Counted from the first letter of the stretch, positions 53,388 through 63,231 are shown. The stretch: DNA of 64,000 bases from Acidaminobacter sp. JC074 (GCF_022496765.1 NZ_VANV01000017.1:62001-126000); one strand, 5' to 3'. Program-made: numbers and translations. Notes: generated by a model from the letters alone, not told the origin.

Positions 53388-54418
53388 TATTTCACCTTCC
53401 CTTCTCTAATCCTTGGATCAACTACCATGTAACCAACATCGATAAAGATGTTACCTAAAAGTGTTAATAAACCAAAGAATAGTAATGCTGTTTGTAATAC
53501 TGCTCTGTCTTTATAGTTGTATGCTTGGTTTAATAAGTAACCCATTCCTGGGAATGCGAATATCTGTTCAACTACGATTGAACCACCGAATAAACCAGGG
53601 ATCCACATACCGATTAATGTTACAACAGGGATTAATGCATTTTGGAATGCATGTCTATAAATAACAACTTTTTCTGCTAAACCTTTAGCTCTTGCAGTTC
53701 TTACATAATCTGCTTGTAATACATCGATCATTGCAGCTCTTACGTATCTGATTAATGATGCTAATGATGTGATTACGATAACTGTAACTGGTAATACTAA
53801 GTATTTCCAATCTGGAATTACCCCTCTAGGATCTGACATACCTGAGAATGGTAATATTTTCAAATGAATAACAAACAACATGATCAATAATAATGCTACG
53901 AAGAATGATGGTAAGGAAATACCAATAATCGTTAAAACTGTTACTGCCTTATCGAAAAATTTGTTCTTCTTTACTGCCGCCGTAATACCTATAGGAATGG
54001 ATATTAAAAATGCAAATATAAATCCAAGTATGTTTACTTTAAATGATCTACCAATGTAAGCACCAATGATTTGGTTAACTGGCTTGTTAAATCTAATTGA
54101 ATATCCAAATTCGCCTTTAAAGAATGTATCTTTCAACCAGATAAAGAATCTCTCTACATATGATCTATCATATCCTAAGAAAGCTCTCATGGTTTCGACG
54201 TATTGATTTCTTTCTTCGATTGTCATAGCTGCTGTCTTTTCCGGATCTAGCATTGCCATAACAGGATCACCAGGCATTAAATTGATTAAAATGAATATTA
54301 CTACTGCGATAATCAATAAGACTGGGATTAAAGAAAGTAAACGTTTTCCTAAGTAAGTTACATACGGCATCATAACTTCAATAAACGTTTTAGACCCTCT
54401 AATGTCTTTGTTTTCCAT
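53387..54418 (-). CDS. oppB: Oligopeptide ABC transporter permease OppB
   Basis: 343 residues: six membrane segments, LINLMPGDPVMAML after the first, EAA loop (ARAKGLAEKVVIYRHAFQNA) and FGGSIVVEQIFAFPGMG. RBS GAGGTG. Separated from oppA by 88 bp with a hairpin. Confidence 0.93.
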   Translation of the reverse strand: MENKDIRGSKTFIEVMMPYVTYLGKRLLSLIPVLLIIAVVIFILINLMPGDPVMAMLDPEKTAAMTIEERNQYVETMRAFLGYDRSYVERFFIWLKDTFFKGEFGYSIRFNKPVNQIIGAYIGRSFKVNILGFIFAFLISIPIGITAAVKKNKFFDKAVTVLTIIGISLPSFFVALLLIMLFVIHLKILPFSGMSDPRGVIPDWKYLVLPVTVIVITSLASLIRYVRAAMIDVLQADYVRTARAKGLAEKVVIYRHAFQNALIPVVTLIGMWIPGLFGGSIVVEQIFAFPGMGYLLNQAYNYKDRAVLQTALLFFGLLTLLGNIFIDVGYMVVDPRIREGKVK

Positions 54419-54442
54419 TCGTTCACCTCATATCTTGAAAAT

Positions 54443-54477
54443 AAGACCACTATCTATTTTCACAAATAGTGGTCTTA
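54443..54477 (-). terminator. Attenuating hairpin between oppA and oppB
   Basis: The 11-bp stem AAGACCACTAT (54443-54453) and ATAGTGGTCTT (54466-54476) with a 12-base loop; on minus the tail is ATTTTC. Probably lets most transcripts end after oppA, so the binding protein is made in excess over the permeases. Confidence 0.65.
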
Positions 54478-54506
54478 ACCCTAAAAATTGTTCTTGAATC
54501 TAATGA

Positions 54507-56357
54507 TTACTTCCAGTTAGCATCAAGAATAGCTCTTGGCCATGCCCATAATGCGTTAGTGTTGAAGTTCTCTAAATCAGAAACATATAAATCGTGGTAA
54601 TTGTTTGAGTAAACAGGGATTACAGGAACTTCTGCGTTCATAACAGTGATCCATCTTCTCCAGTTTTCTCTATACTCGTCAGCACCTGTAATTGGATGTG
54701 CATTTTCGATATCGTCTAATAATTGATCCCACTCTTCAACAGTTAAAGCGCTACCACCAGCGAATCTTGGACCGTTGTTTGAAGGTTGACCCCAAGGCAT
54801 GATCTTATCAGATGCATAGTCGCCTTTTGGATTAGACTTGATTGTGTAACCAGTACCACCAACGAAAGCATGATATTGTCTTTCTTCAGTTTGGTCACCA
54901 GTCCAGTGTCCGTACATTACTGGCCAGTCAAGACCGTGTAAAGATACGTTGAAACCTAATTTAGATACATAATCATCATTCCATACTAAGTTATAAGTAT
55001 CTGACCAGAATGAAGTATAAGTGATCTTAATTTCTAAAGGTTCACCTTTCCACATATAAGTGTCGCCATCTTTAGTTAAGTTAGCGTATTCGCCTTCTGT
55101 CTTAGCAACAGCAGCGTCTAATAATTCGTGAGCTTTTGCAATGTTTGCTTCTTCGTCGAATTTACCATTAGCATCTACGATATCGTAGTTGATTAATGAA
55201 TCTTCGAATCTAGAGTTAGCAGCAGTACCTAACATTGACATTTCGTCATCATCGTACATCATCCATTGGTTCTTAGAGTAAGGACCTTGAGATGCGATAC
55301 CGTATTCACCTAAGAATAACTCGATAACTTTTGGTCTGTTAAATACAAATGCGAATGCTTGACGAACTTCTGTTAAAGCAAATGCTTCGTAGTCAGTGTG
55401 AAGTACAACAGTACCACCACCGTGTCTGAAGTAGTTGTTAGTAGTTAAGAAATCAGCTTCCTTAGCAGCATCAATCTTTTCAGCTTCAACTGTTCTACCT
55501 AACATATCAACTTCACCTTGTAATAATTGGTCTAACTCAGTTTCAGATGGAGTAACCTTAACGATAATTTCTTGAATCGCAGGCATTTTACCAACGTAAT
55601 CTGGGTTAAGCTTTAATCTTACGTACTCTGACTCTTTGAATTCAGTCATCATGTAAGGACCGTAACCAATTGGGTTGCTAATTGTAGACTTAACATACTC
55701 TTGAACGTTTTGACCTGCAGCAGCAGCACCTTCAGTGATAGTATCTTCAGCCATGATCCAAGTCTCATAGAAAACTGTAGCATCAGTAGTAAAGATAACT
55801 TTCTTTAACTTGAAAGTAATTGTGTTTGCAGCTTCGTCAATAGTAATAGTATCAACATAGTCAGCCATTGAAGATGAACCACCAGTAGCAGCTAAAGCTT
55901 CAGTAGCCATGTAGAATTCGTAAGTGAATTTGATATCGCTTACAGTTAATTCTTCACCATTGTGGAACTTCATACCGTCAACGATTTTGAAAGTCCACTC
56001 AGTTAAGTCTTCTGATACAGTTTTTTCTTCTACCATTGGAGAATCAATTACTTCACCAGCAGCGTTATCAGTCATAAGGCCGTAACCCCAAACTAATTGT
56101 CTGATGTTTTTGTCGTAAGTTGAATTTGTCCAACCAGCATAGAAGTCACCGTTGAAGTCAGCAGATGCAGCCACGAATGGTCTCATGTTAACTTCGTCAG
56201 TTTCTGTTTCAGTTTCTGTAGCAGTTTCAGTAGCAGTCTCAGTCTCTGTAGCAGTTTCCGTACCAGCATTGTTGTTTGCAGGTTCGTTACTTCCGCCACA
56301 AGCTACTAGCGAGAACACTAATACCATTGCTAACAGTAAAGTAATAAATTTTTTCAT
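54507..56357 (-). CDS. oppA: Oligopeptide-binding lipoprotein OppA
   Basis: 616 residues; SBP family 5. Lipobox SLVAC (Cys20), then a linker made of TE/TA repeats (~33-53). Family landmarks: TVSEDLTEWTFKIVDGMKFH, EELTVSDIKFTYEF, IGYGPYMMTEFKESEYVRLK and ALTEVRQAFAFVFNRPKVIEL. Receives peptides outside the membrane and passes them to OppBC. RBS GGGAGGG. Confidence 0.92.
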   Translation of the reverse strand: MKKFITLLLAMVLVFSLVACGGSNEPANNNAGTETATETETATETATETETETDEVNMRPFVAASADFNGDFYAGWTNSTYDKNIRQLVWGYGLMTDNAAGEVIDSPMVEEKTVSEDLTEWTFKIVDGMKFHNGEELTVSDIKFTYEFYMATEALAATGGSSSMADYVDTITIDEAANTITFKLKKVIFTTDATVFYETWIMAEDTITEGAAAAGQNVQEYVKSTISNPIGYGPYMMTEFKESEYVRLKLNPDYVGKMPAIQEIIVKVTPSETELDQLLQGEVDMLGRTVEAEKIDAAKEADFLTTNNYFRHGGGTVVLHTDYEAFALTEVRQAFAFVFNRPKVIELFLGEYGIASQGPYSKNQWMMYDDDEMSMLGTAANSRFEDSLINYDIVDANGKFDEEANIAKAHELLDAAVAKTEGEYANLTKDGDTYMWKGEPLEIKITYTSFWSDTYNLVWNDDYVSKLGFNVSLHGLDWPVMYGHWTGDQTEERQYHAFVGGTGYTIKSNPKGDYASDKIMPWGQPSNNGPRFAGGSALTVEEWDQLLDDIENAHPITGADEYRENWRRWITVMNAEVPVIPVYSNNYHDLYVSDLENFNTNALWAWPRAILDANWK

Positions 56358-57252
56358 AAATACCCTCCCTATGATTTATGACCTATACTTTATATTGTAC
56401 TTAGTTGTGATCCTTTTAAGATTCTTGTAATATTCAGACATTTCTATTTTTTTGATATTTCTATCATCAAATCATCCTGTCAGACTAAAACAATTGTCTC
56501 TCCATTTTCACGCCTAAGATAACAACCGCTATTAACTTATAAAGAACAGTTTTGTGATAAAGTATCAAATTCCTTCAAAAAAGCTCACACTTCTTTAGAA
56601 CTTTGCTGACTTTAATCACAATGAAATTCTACCCCTTTATAGCTGTATTGTCAAGTTAGCGAAGCTCGCATTGCAAGGCTTTCAAGCTGCATCAATAGTC
56701 TGAAAATTCTAAAAAAATGTCATATTTTACTTCAAATGAGTCATGAATTTAACGGTTTTGATGTCATAATCTGTAAAATATTATCTTGGCGCTTTTTAGA
56801 CAAAATGAGTATACAAGCGCTTTTCAGTTTATTCTTTCTTTATATTCAGTTAAGATTTTATATATATTGGCTTAAAATAATACTTCGGACTCCGAAATTT
56901 TCTATGAACAGAATATATTCATTTAGGAAATAGAATTATTACAAAGAATTAATATTTACTTTTTGAATTGAGTATCAGATTCAAGATTTCTTGCAAAATG
57001 AATTCACAATTGTATTAAAAATTCCGTTTTTTCTACAATTTCTTGCATCTCCAAATAATGAGCTTTTATCGTCAAAATACCAATCATAAGTATTTTCATC
57101 TTCAGGTCATTTATAGGCTTTATCATCTTTCTTCTTATATAAAGAGACACAGTTTTAACTGTGCCTTTTAAATGAAGTTTCCTGTTTACTTGTTAAGAGC
57201 CATGATGAATGAGGCTTCAACGATAATGCAAGCTTTCATATTAAATAAGTCA
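56358..57252 (-). other. 895-bp gap: oppA upstream region
   Basis: No gene is supported here. The region is AT-rich with stops in all frames. A 65-codon frame at 56736 has no RBS. A TACAAT box at 56394-56399 (minus) may be the oppA -10 but no good -35 was found. Small hairpins are seen (TTCGG-ACT-CCGAA at 56884-56896) and a terminator for the SDR unit at 57136-57165. It may hold a long leader or control region for oppA. Confidence 0.5.
57136..57165 (-). terminator. Terminator of the SDR-unknown gene unit
   Basis: GACACAGTT (57146-57154) pairs with AACTGTGCC (57157-57165), with one G-U on the minus strand; then CTCTTTATAT. ~90 bp after the stop at 57253. Confidence 0.65.
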
Positions 57253-57828
57253 TTAATCCTCATTTATCTGAATGCCAACCTGAAAGGCCTTTTGCTTCAT
57301 AAGTGGAAAATACCTTATCATAGCCAGCATTGCCTTTAAAGAGGAAAAGGATGTTTTAGCTCCCTGCTTAAAACGATCAAATGATGACCAGGCAAACAAC
57401 ATGATATTATACTCACCATCTAAAGACTTTAACTCATGGTCAAACTCAGCACCTTGGTTTTCGTGAATGATAGCCATAAAAGCCTTACGTCTTTTGACAA
57501 ATCGGTCCTTATGCTTCATTTTAATACTTCTAACGCCAAATTCTATTGTTTGATGGTCTTTAAGTGTCTGACTAAGTGTGTTGTCCCAGCCATTTTCTGA
57601 AGTCATAACAGTGTTTACCATTATATCTAGTTCTCTATCTCTTGTATTGACAGCTTTAATGTGGCCAGAAGATGGCCATCCCGTCAACTCAATATAAACA
57701 TCTTGAGCACCTTTTTTTGAATAAGAAGCTTTCGACTGATAAACCTTTCTAAAGATGGTATTCTCGTATGACGACAGTTCAAGCGGGCCATTCGCTCTGT
57801 AGATGATCAATCTGTATATTTCACTCAT
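57253..57828 (-). CDS. Unknown protein in the SDR unit
   Basis: 191 residues, no signal peptide or membrane span. The family is not recognised. Mixed alpha/beta composition; a central DRELDIMVNTVMTSENGWDN and a late LFAWSSFDRFKQGAKTSF. RBS AGGAGG; it follows the SDR gene by 9 bp, so it is likely co-translated. Confidence 0.6.
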   Translation of the reverse strand: MSEIYRLIIYRANGPLELSSYENTIFRKVYQSKASYSKKGAQDVYIELTGWPSSGHIKAVNTRDRELDIMVNTVMTSENGWDNTLSQTLKDHQTIEFGVRSIKMKHKDRFVKRRKAFMAIIHENQGAEFDHELKSLDGEYNIMLFAWSSFDRFKQGAKTSFSSLKAMLAMIRYFPLMKQKAFQVGIQINED

Positions 57829-57837
57829 ATTGACCTC

Positions 57838-58653
57838 CTAAAACTTCAAGCCAGTAAAGTCATAGGCATAGGTCATGAGTTTCTTGTAGACCGTACGGCC
57901 ATTTTTAACCTTATCTTTTGGTTCTTTTTTCTTACCTAAGATATAGAAAGAGCCAGGACTTGCCTGTGAGTTTATTATATAGGAAGCAATGCGTTCACCT
58001 GATTCTTCTGGTTCAATCATCCCCATCATCTTAGAAATCAATCTCACCATGACATTTTGGCTTTTTACCGTATTGGTATTCACAATACCTGGTTCCATAT
58101 ACTCATAAGGTATATCGGTTAATTTATCTTGATTAACATAATTAACCATCAAATTATTGGCCATAAAACCCATATAGGTTGTGTCACTGCCTTTATAATC
58201 AGGAGACTTAAGTTTGTCAAACTTAATTGGTTTAATAAGCGTTGCACCTCCAATATGAAGGACACGGCCACTTCTTTCCTTTAGTAAGTCATCCAACATC
58301 ACAGAAAACATGTATCTTGAAAAGAAACCAATTGTAAAGCCCATATCCATACCATCTTTCGATAGTCTTGGTTTCTTAAACATAGCATTGGCATTTAAAA
58401 TCAAGAGGTCCAGTCCCTTATAGTTTTCTTTATACGTATCTAAAAATTTCCTGTTGCCTTCTAAGGTCGATAAGTCCACTATAAAAAGTTCATGATTGCC
58501 TTTAGGATTTATCTTATTTAAAGTAGCAATAACCTCTTGTCCTTTTTCCTTACCAAGCCCTAGAACATGGATCTGGTAGCCTTTCTTTGCCAGACTAATT
58601 GCAGTCGATCTACCTATACCATCTGTTGCTCCTGTTATTAAAGCTGTTTTCAT
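57838..58653 (-). CDS. SDR-fold protein lacking the catalytic Lys and Ser
   Basis: 271 residues. The cofactor-binding start is intact (MKTALITGATDGIGRSTAIS, TGxxxGIG), as is the Rossmann pattern. The active site is not: the YxxxK position reads YMGFM (Met for Lys), the Ser region reads HIGGATL and the usual NNAG is LNANA. Probably binds NAD(P) but may lack dehydrogenase activity. RBS AAAGGAAG; promoter at 58694-58722. Confidence 0.75.
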   Translation of the reverse strand: MKTALITGATDGIGRSTAISLAKKGYQIHVLGLGKEKGQEVIATLNKINPKGNHELFIVDLSTLEGNRKFLDTYKENYKGLDLLILNANAMFKKPRLSKDGMDMGFTIGFFSRYMFSVMLDDLLKERSGRVLHIGGATLIKPIKFDKLKSPDYKGSDTTYMGFMANNLMVNYVNQDKLTDIPYEYMEPGIVNTNTVKSQNVMVRLISKMMGMIEPEESGERIASYIINSQASPGSFYILGKKKEPKDKVKNGRTVYKKLMTYAYDFTGLKF

Positions 58654-58663
58654 ATATTCTTCC

Positions 58664-58704
58664 TTTCATACATGTGTTTGTTTATTTAATCATATTGTAT
58701 GAAA
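58664..58704. promoter_or_regulatory. Inverted repeat in the SDR promoter, candidate TetR operator
   Basis: TTTCATACA (58664-58672) and TGTATGAAA (58696-58704) form 9-bp arms 23 bp apart. The right arm overlaps the -10 box. The spacing is longer than usual for TetR, so this is tentative. Confidence 0.4.
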
Positions 58705-58722
58705 CACAAGGTCTACTATCAA
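58694..58722 (-). promoter_or_regulatory. Promoter of the SDR unit
   Basis: On minus TTGATA (58717-58722), a 17-bp spacer and TACAAT (58694-58699). Confidence 0.75.
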
Positions 58723-58748
58723 TGTACAGAAAATCAGATGTGTGCATA

Positions 58749-59222
58749 TTATATTGAAAGGTTAATTTCTTTTATCAGAGCTTCCTTATTTAAGACACCC
58801 AACTCATACTGTTTTAAGAGGGCCACAAGAAGATTTAAAATCTTTCTTTCATTTAAGTTGTTGGTATTTATAAACTCAAAGAGTTTTCTTAAACCATAGT
58901 CTGAGCAGATGACACTTAAATAGTAGGATTCAAACACATGAAAGAGTTCTTCACTAAAGCCCTTAGTCCTTAGGTCTTCTAGAAAGTTGTTTTCTTCAAA
59001 CAAGGTTTTGCAGTCCATATTGGAAAATGCAAAAACATAATTGTACAGATCTTCTAAAGACGAAAAATATGAATAAAATGTTCTTCTCTTAATATCAGTG
59101 ATCTCACATATTTCAGTGACCTTTGCATTTTCGAAGGCTTTGCTTACCAGATATGTTTTAGACTTATGATAAATATCATGCTTCTTTTAAAAGCTTAAAT
59201 TATTAAATGTTTGTGTTGGCAT
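58749..59222 (-). pseudogene. TetR-family regulator with an early in-frame stop
   Basis: A GGAG RBS and ATG (59220-59222) open a frame, MPTQTFNNLSF, that meets TAA as codon 12 (59187-59189). The same frame then continues without interruption for ~145 codons to 58749 and has a TetR-like HTH (VTEICEITDIKRRTFYSYFS) followed by helices. Only the 89-codon part from an internal ATG at 59018 is openable without it, and that lacks the HTH. Thus a single nonsense change (or a sequencing error) seems to have cut it. Total 157 codons, short for a TetR. Same strand and upstream of the SDR unit, its likely target. Confidence 0.7.
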
Positions 59223-59249
59223 ATTGTCTCCTTTTAAATTATTATATCA

Positions 59250-59298
59250 TCAAAAAAAATAGAAAAGGCATTACATAAGCATATAGCCATGTAAAACC
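59250..59298 (-). terminator. Terminator of the second opp-linked operon
   Basis: On minus, GGTTTTACAT (59289-59298) pairs with ATGTAATGCC (59267-59276) apart from two central mismatches; then TTTTCTATTTTTTTT. Weak stem but long U-run. Confidence 0.5.
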
Positions 59299-59305
59299 TC
59301 TTTTT

Positions 59306-59821
59306 TTAAGCTCTAGCGATGAACAATAAAATAATTGCTGGAATACCACTAATGACAGCTCCAATAAAACATGATTTGTAGTAAAAGCCTGGTATTGGAT
59401 TTTCTTCTTTTAACTGAACATACGTGTAATAATCAGTAGCCATGCCCTTGCCCATTATCATCTTAGCAAAGGATTTCGCACCATATACAAGGGGTGATAA
59501 GATGTTCATATTGCTCATTAGCATCATCCATCCCATGAAAAAGAACAAAATTGATACCAACCAAACAGCATTACAAATAGCTAAAAGTGATGTGCTGTCT
59601 TGCCAAAACAAGGCGAAGGCAAAGATGCCGCCAGCAGCAATAATCATAATGATGATTGTTCTTACCAGCTTTATTCTTTCTGAACGTTCTTCCTCGCTCA
59701 CAAACTCAAACTTAGGTTCATCAGAATCAATGTCAAAATCAATATTCTTTTGTATCATATCTGAAGGGTCAATAACATCTGAATCAACGTCATTGACAAA
59801 GGTAAACTTATCATCTTTCAT
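59306..59821 (-). CDS. DUF3899-like membrane protein
   Basis: 171 residues. An acidic N-terminal ~45 residues (cytoplasmic), then about four membrane segments; WLVSILFFFMGWMMLMSNMN and TDYYTYVQLKEEN resemble DUF3899. Function unknown. RBS AAAGGAC; 4 bp after the upstream gene and at the end of the second opp-linked operon. Confidence 0.6.
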   Translation of the reverse strand: MKDDKFTFVNDVDSDVIDPSDMIQKNIDFDIDSDEPKFEFVSEEERSERIKLVRTIIIMIIAAGGIFAFALFWQDSTSLLAICNAVWLVSILFFFMGWMMLMSNMNILSPLVYGAKSFAKMIMGKGMATDYYTYVQLKEENPIPGFYYKSCFIGAVISGIPAIILLFIARA

Positions 59822-59825
59822 CGCT

Positions 59826-60587
59826 TTAGTCCTTTATGTCACATATTCTTTTGCATTCCTTAAAAGCAAAATAAGCATATTTGCTTGGATACCAGTCACC
59901 TGGGTTTAGGCCAAGTAAGCCACCTTTATTATCATAAATAAATGTTAAATTAATCAAAGTGTGCTTGCCGGCTTCATACAAAATCGCTGTTTCTACTTCT
60001 TCTCTTGCCTTTTCATTTATCATATCATACTTTTTAAACTGTAGAGTGATTCGCTTAATGACTTTTTCGTAATCTTTGTGCTTCATGTAGTAAGCTTGAA
60101 TCCCCTGATCAACTTCATCCCCATAAAAGTCAAAGTCATCTTGTTTGGCTATTACAAGAAAAACTAGACTAGCTTCTGAGTTGTTTAGTTTGGGTAACTT
60201 ATTATGATGTTTACACAAAATAAGATGTCTCAAATCTTCCTGTACAAGTTCATAGCCATCCTTTTTTAAATGATCAATCCAAGCGGTTGAGAAAAGGTGT
60301 TTGTTACACTTTTCAAGCTTAGGCTCATTTATAAGCAATTTCGCATAGTTGACATGCATCTTATAATAAAGAAACTTAGGTGTGAGTGCAAATATCAAAA
60401 TCAAATAGCCCATAAGAAGTAACAAATATATTGTCCCTAAGTGTACACTAGAGACCAAATTACCAAGGTATAATATGAGAAATGATCCCAGCATTAAAAT
60501 AGCTGGGATCATCAAAAGAAAGAGAATAGAATTCATCTTTCTTTTGTATTGTTTATAATTTTCTTGTCTATCTATTTTTCTTTCCAT
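59826..60587 (-). CDS. Membrane-anchored protein, unknown function
   Basis: 253 residues. Two membrane segments near the N-terminus (~18-45 and ~50-70, basic start [17 protein letters not shown]), then a ~170-residue soluble part presumably cytoplasmic (charged, KDGYELVQEDLRHLILCKHH). No recognised domain. Start overlaps the lipoprotein gene by 16 bp; no own RBS, so it depends on coupled translation. Confidence 0.6.
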   Translation of the reverse strand: MERKIDRQENYKQYKRKMNSILFLLMIPAILMLGSFLILYLGNLVSSVHLGTIYLLLLMGYLILIFALTPKFLYYKMHVNYAKLLINEPKLEKCNKHLFSTAWIDHLKKDGYELVQEDLRHLILCKHHNKLPKLNNSEASLVFLVIAKQDDFDFYGDEVDQGIQAYYMKHKDYEKVIKRITLQFKKYDMINEKAREEVETAILYEAGKHTLINLTFIYDNKGGLLGLNPGDWYPSKYAYFAFKECKRICDIKD

Positions 60588-61369
60588 GATGCATACAGCG
60601 TTATACGCAGCTTCCTTTCAAATGGTTGACCATTGATGTAGAATTCACCAGTTCCATCTCTCTTAACATTCCAGCCCTCAAAAGTATACTTGTCAGTATC
60701 TTTTGGTACCTCAAAGTCAATAGAATCACCATAGTTAACACTCATACGTGTCACATCTAGCTTAGGTGCATCGTCTTCTGGATAATTGATATTGAACTTT
60801 ACATCAACGACAATTGGCTTCCAGTGAGCATACAGGGTTACGTCCTCAAATACTTCAGGAATTTTTAAATAACCCTTGTCACCAGGAATAGTTGTGATCT
60901 TACCATCTGCATCTTTCCATTCATAATCATACCATGAAACGAAGGCAAATCCTTCTTGAACAGGAAGCGGTAGTACAGCGAACTCACCACCACGGAATGT
61001 TTTAACATAATCGTCTGAAGGCATTTCGCCACCATTAAGGACATATTCAATATCAAAGATTGAAGGCTCCCAATCAGCATAGAGTACAATAGACTCACCG
61101 CCTAAGGTATCTTTATCAAAATCCCATGCTTCTTTTTTATAGTAATCTTTGTACCAGCCTGCGAAAATATAACCTTCTCTTGTTGGTACTTCTGGTGCTT
61201 GAATTTTTTGACCTTCTTCTAAGTTTAAATAACTTGCTACCATAGATGCATTTTGATTTGATGTAAAGAACATAACATTGATAGAGTTATCAACTTCCGG
61301 TTCACTATTACATGAGGTTAATGCAAATAATGCAAGCATCATCATTAATAAATAAATTACTCTCTTCAT
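60572..61369 (-). CDS. Surface lipoprotein with three InlB-type repeats
   Basis: 265 residues: lipobox LTSC (Cys20), then three InlB B-repeat (Listeria-Bacteroides, Flg_new) units at ~30-101, ~106-184 and ~188-262, each with the hallmark GY/F-F-GW core and a closing YADW, YAHW or YASW. Such repeats are extracellular beta domains. The gene overlaps oppF-like by 4 bp (ATGA). A cell-surface partner of the peptide importer is inferred. Confidence 0.85.
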   Translation of the reverse strand: MKRVIYLLMMMLALFALTSCNSEPEVDNSINVMFFTSNQNASMVASYLNLEEGQKIQAPEVPTREGYIFAGWYKDYYKKEAWDFDKDTLGGESIVLYADWEPSIFDIEYVLNGGEMPSDDYVKTFRGGEFAVLPLPVQEGFAFVSWYDYEWKDADGKITTIPGDKGYLKIPEVFEDVTLYAHWKPIVVDVKFNINYPEDDAPKLDVTRMSVNYGDSIDFEVPKDTDKYTFEGWNVKRDGTGEFYINGQPFERKLRITLYASWKEK

Positions 61370-63231
61370 TGTACATCACCTGGTCTTTCATTTGTATCAA
61401 AATACTCATTCTTAATCTTTTCAAACTCAGCGTCGTTCACATACACAGAGTGTCCTGGAACAATCTCTCTTAGAGACGGCTTATCATGACGGTAATCATG
61501 GGCTGTAGCTGGATTGTAACCAATCTTAATTCTGTTCTTTTCATAATCTGGATCCGGCTGTGGTACAGCTGATAACAATGATTTTGTATATGGATGCATT
61601 GGATTATTAAACAACTCTTCTGCTTCAGCCATTTCTACAATCTTACCATAATACATTACTGCAATTCTATCACAGAAGAATCTAACTACTGACAAGTCAT
61701 GGGCAATAAACATAATTGTTAAGCCTAACTCATCTTTAAGACCATGTAATAAGTTCAGTACTTGGGCTCTGATTGATACATCCAGTGCCGAAATAGGCTC
61801 ATCAGCAATAACAAAATCAGGTTCCATAATCAAGGCTCTTGCAATACCTATTCTTTGACGTTGTCCACCAGAGAACTCATGAGGATATCTTGCAGCGAAA
61901 GAAGCTTGTAAACCAACCTTTTCAAGCATAACAGCTACTTTTTCTTTAATTTCCTCTTGACTATGACCACCCTTGATAACAAGACCTTCACCAACAATTT
62001 CCTCAACTGTTAGACGAGGATTTAGTGATGAAATAGGATCTTGGAAGATCATCTGCATCTTTCTTGAAGTCTCTAAAGCTTCTTTAGACTTGTTCACATC
62101 TTTATAGTATGCGATTTTTTCCTTCAGTTTAGAAACCTCTTCTTGTTCCCACTTCTGGATGGCTTTCTTCTCAGCTTCAAGCGCACTGATATCAACACCT
62201 AGGGCCTTATTATCAGGGACTTTAGAAGTCGCTTCTTTGGCCTTTGATTTCAACTCAGAAATGTTTTTCTTAAGCTTAGAAACCTCAGCCTTTTGTCTGG
62301 CCTTTTCTTCATTAATCTTAGCCTTAATAGCAGAAGAATCTGGCTTAGCTAACTTAGTCTTATCTTTCTTATATTGGTCCTTTAAGGCTGAAACTTGAGT
62401 CTTCTTATCGTTTGTTAAAACTTTAATCTGAGCCTTAGCATCTGATTTAGAAACAATTTGACCTTCTGCTTCAGCAATTAAAGGCTTGTATCTTTCTTCT
62501 AACTTTTTAAAGATCTGATCATACTTAGCATTAAGATCTGCCATTCTCTTTTCAATGACACTTTTTTCAAGGGCAGCTGATTCCTTAAGACCAACTGTCT
62601 TACGGCTAAGTCCCAGCTTATGTCTTGCAACTTCTTTGTTGTATTCATCTTCAACAACATTTTTAGTTGTGCCTTTAATCTTTTCAACTGCAAGCTTATA
62701 CTTATGTTCTACTTTAGCGACTTCAAGTTCATACTTATTTTTTATTCTATATGTTTCATCTCTATGGTCGTCTAAAGGTTTTCTTAAATCTTTTAAAACT
62801 TCTTTATTGGCTTCTAAAACCTTATTCAAATTGTGTTCAGCATCAATAAGGTCATGTTCTAACTTTTCTTCAATTTTATGAACAGCTTCTGCATGCTTAT
62901 CAATCTCAACAAGCTTTCTTTTAGCTTCTTCTTTAACTTCTACGATTTGTCTCTCTATACCTTTATGCCCAGCTGAAATGATGTCGCCATTTAACTTAAC
63001 GGTACCTTCTGTTGCACTGTAAAGCTTCATTACTGTACGGCCAGTTGTTGTTTTACCACAACCCGATTCACCTACAACACCAAATACCTCTTGCTCATAG
63101 ACATTGAACGAGACCCCATCTACTGCAGGTACAACCAGCTTGTTTTTACCGGTACCTGAAGTAAAGTGTTTTTTAAGGTTATCCACCTCTAAAACAACTT
63201 TTCTATTATCTACAACATGATTATTTTCCAT
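61366..63231 (-). CDS. OppF-like ABC ATPase with ~300-residue coiled-coil insertion
   Basis: 621 residues. Walker [10 protein letters not shown] at 54-62, then the normal [15 protein letters not shown], then ~300 charged residues (about 86-388), rich in Lys, Glu and Ala with heptad-like spacing, then [21 protein letters not shown] (Q-loop), FSGGQRQR (453-460), FVIADEP (Walker B) and FIAHDLSV. The frame is open through the insert and all core motifs are intact, so a functional ATPase with a long arm is likely. It overlaps the oppD-like gene by 11 bp and the lipoprotein gene by 4. Confidence 0.92.
   Translation of the reverse strand: MENNHVVDNRKVVLEVDNLKKHFTSGTGKNKLVVPAVDGVSFNVYEQEVFGVVGESGCGKTTTGRTVMKLYSATEGTVKLNGDIISAGHKGIERQIVEVKEEAKRKLVEIDKHAEAVHKIEEKLEHDLIDAEHNLNKVLEANKEVLKDLRKPLDDHRDETYRIKNKYELEVAKVEHKYKLAVEKIKGTTKNVVEDEYNKEVARHKLGLSRKTVGLKESAALEKSVIEKRMADLNAKYDQIFKKLEERYKPLIAEAEGQIVSKSDAKAQIKVLTNDKKTQVSALKDQYKKDKTKLAKPDSSAIKAKINEEKARQKAEVSKLKKNISELKSKAKEATSKVPDNKALGVDISALEAEKKAIQKWEQEEVSKLKEKIAYYKDVNKSKEALETSRKMQMIFQDPISSLNPRLTVEEIVGEGLVIKGGHSQEEIKEKVAVMLEKVGLQASFAARYPHEFSGGQRQRIGIARALIMEPDFVIADEPISALDVSIRAQVLNLLHGLKDELGLTIMFIAHDLSVVRFFCDRIAVMYYGKIVEMAEAEELFNNPMHPYTKSLLSAVPQPDPDYEKNRIKIGYNPATAHDYRHDKPSLREIVPGHSVYVNDAEFEKIKNEYFDTNERPGDVQ

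Noticed and set aside
56196..56261. CRISPR or tandem array
   Set aside because: Repeat units are six bases and encode a linker in frame; no spacers.
56736..56933. 65-codon open frame upstream of oppA
   Set aside because: No RBS, hydrophobic AT-rich composition, no family likeness.
59442..59909. 155-codon plus-strand open frame
   Set aside because: Antisense to two membrane protein genes that have RBSs and proper coupling.
62555..62881. 108-codon plus-strand open frame
   Set aside because: A mirror of the Lys/Glu-rich OppF insert, giving a Ser/Leu-rich artefact.
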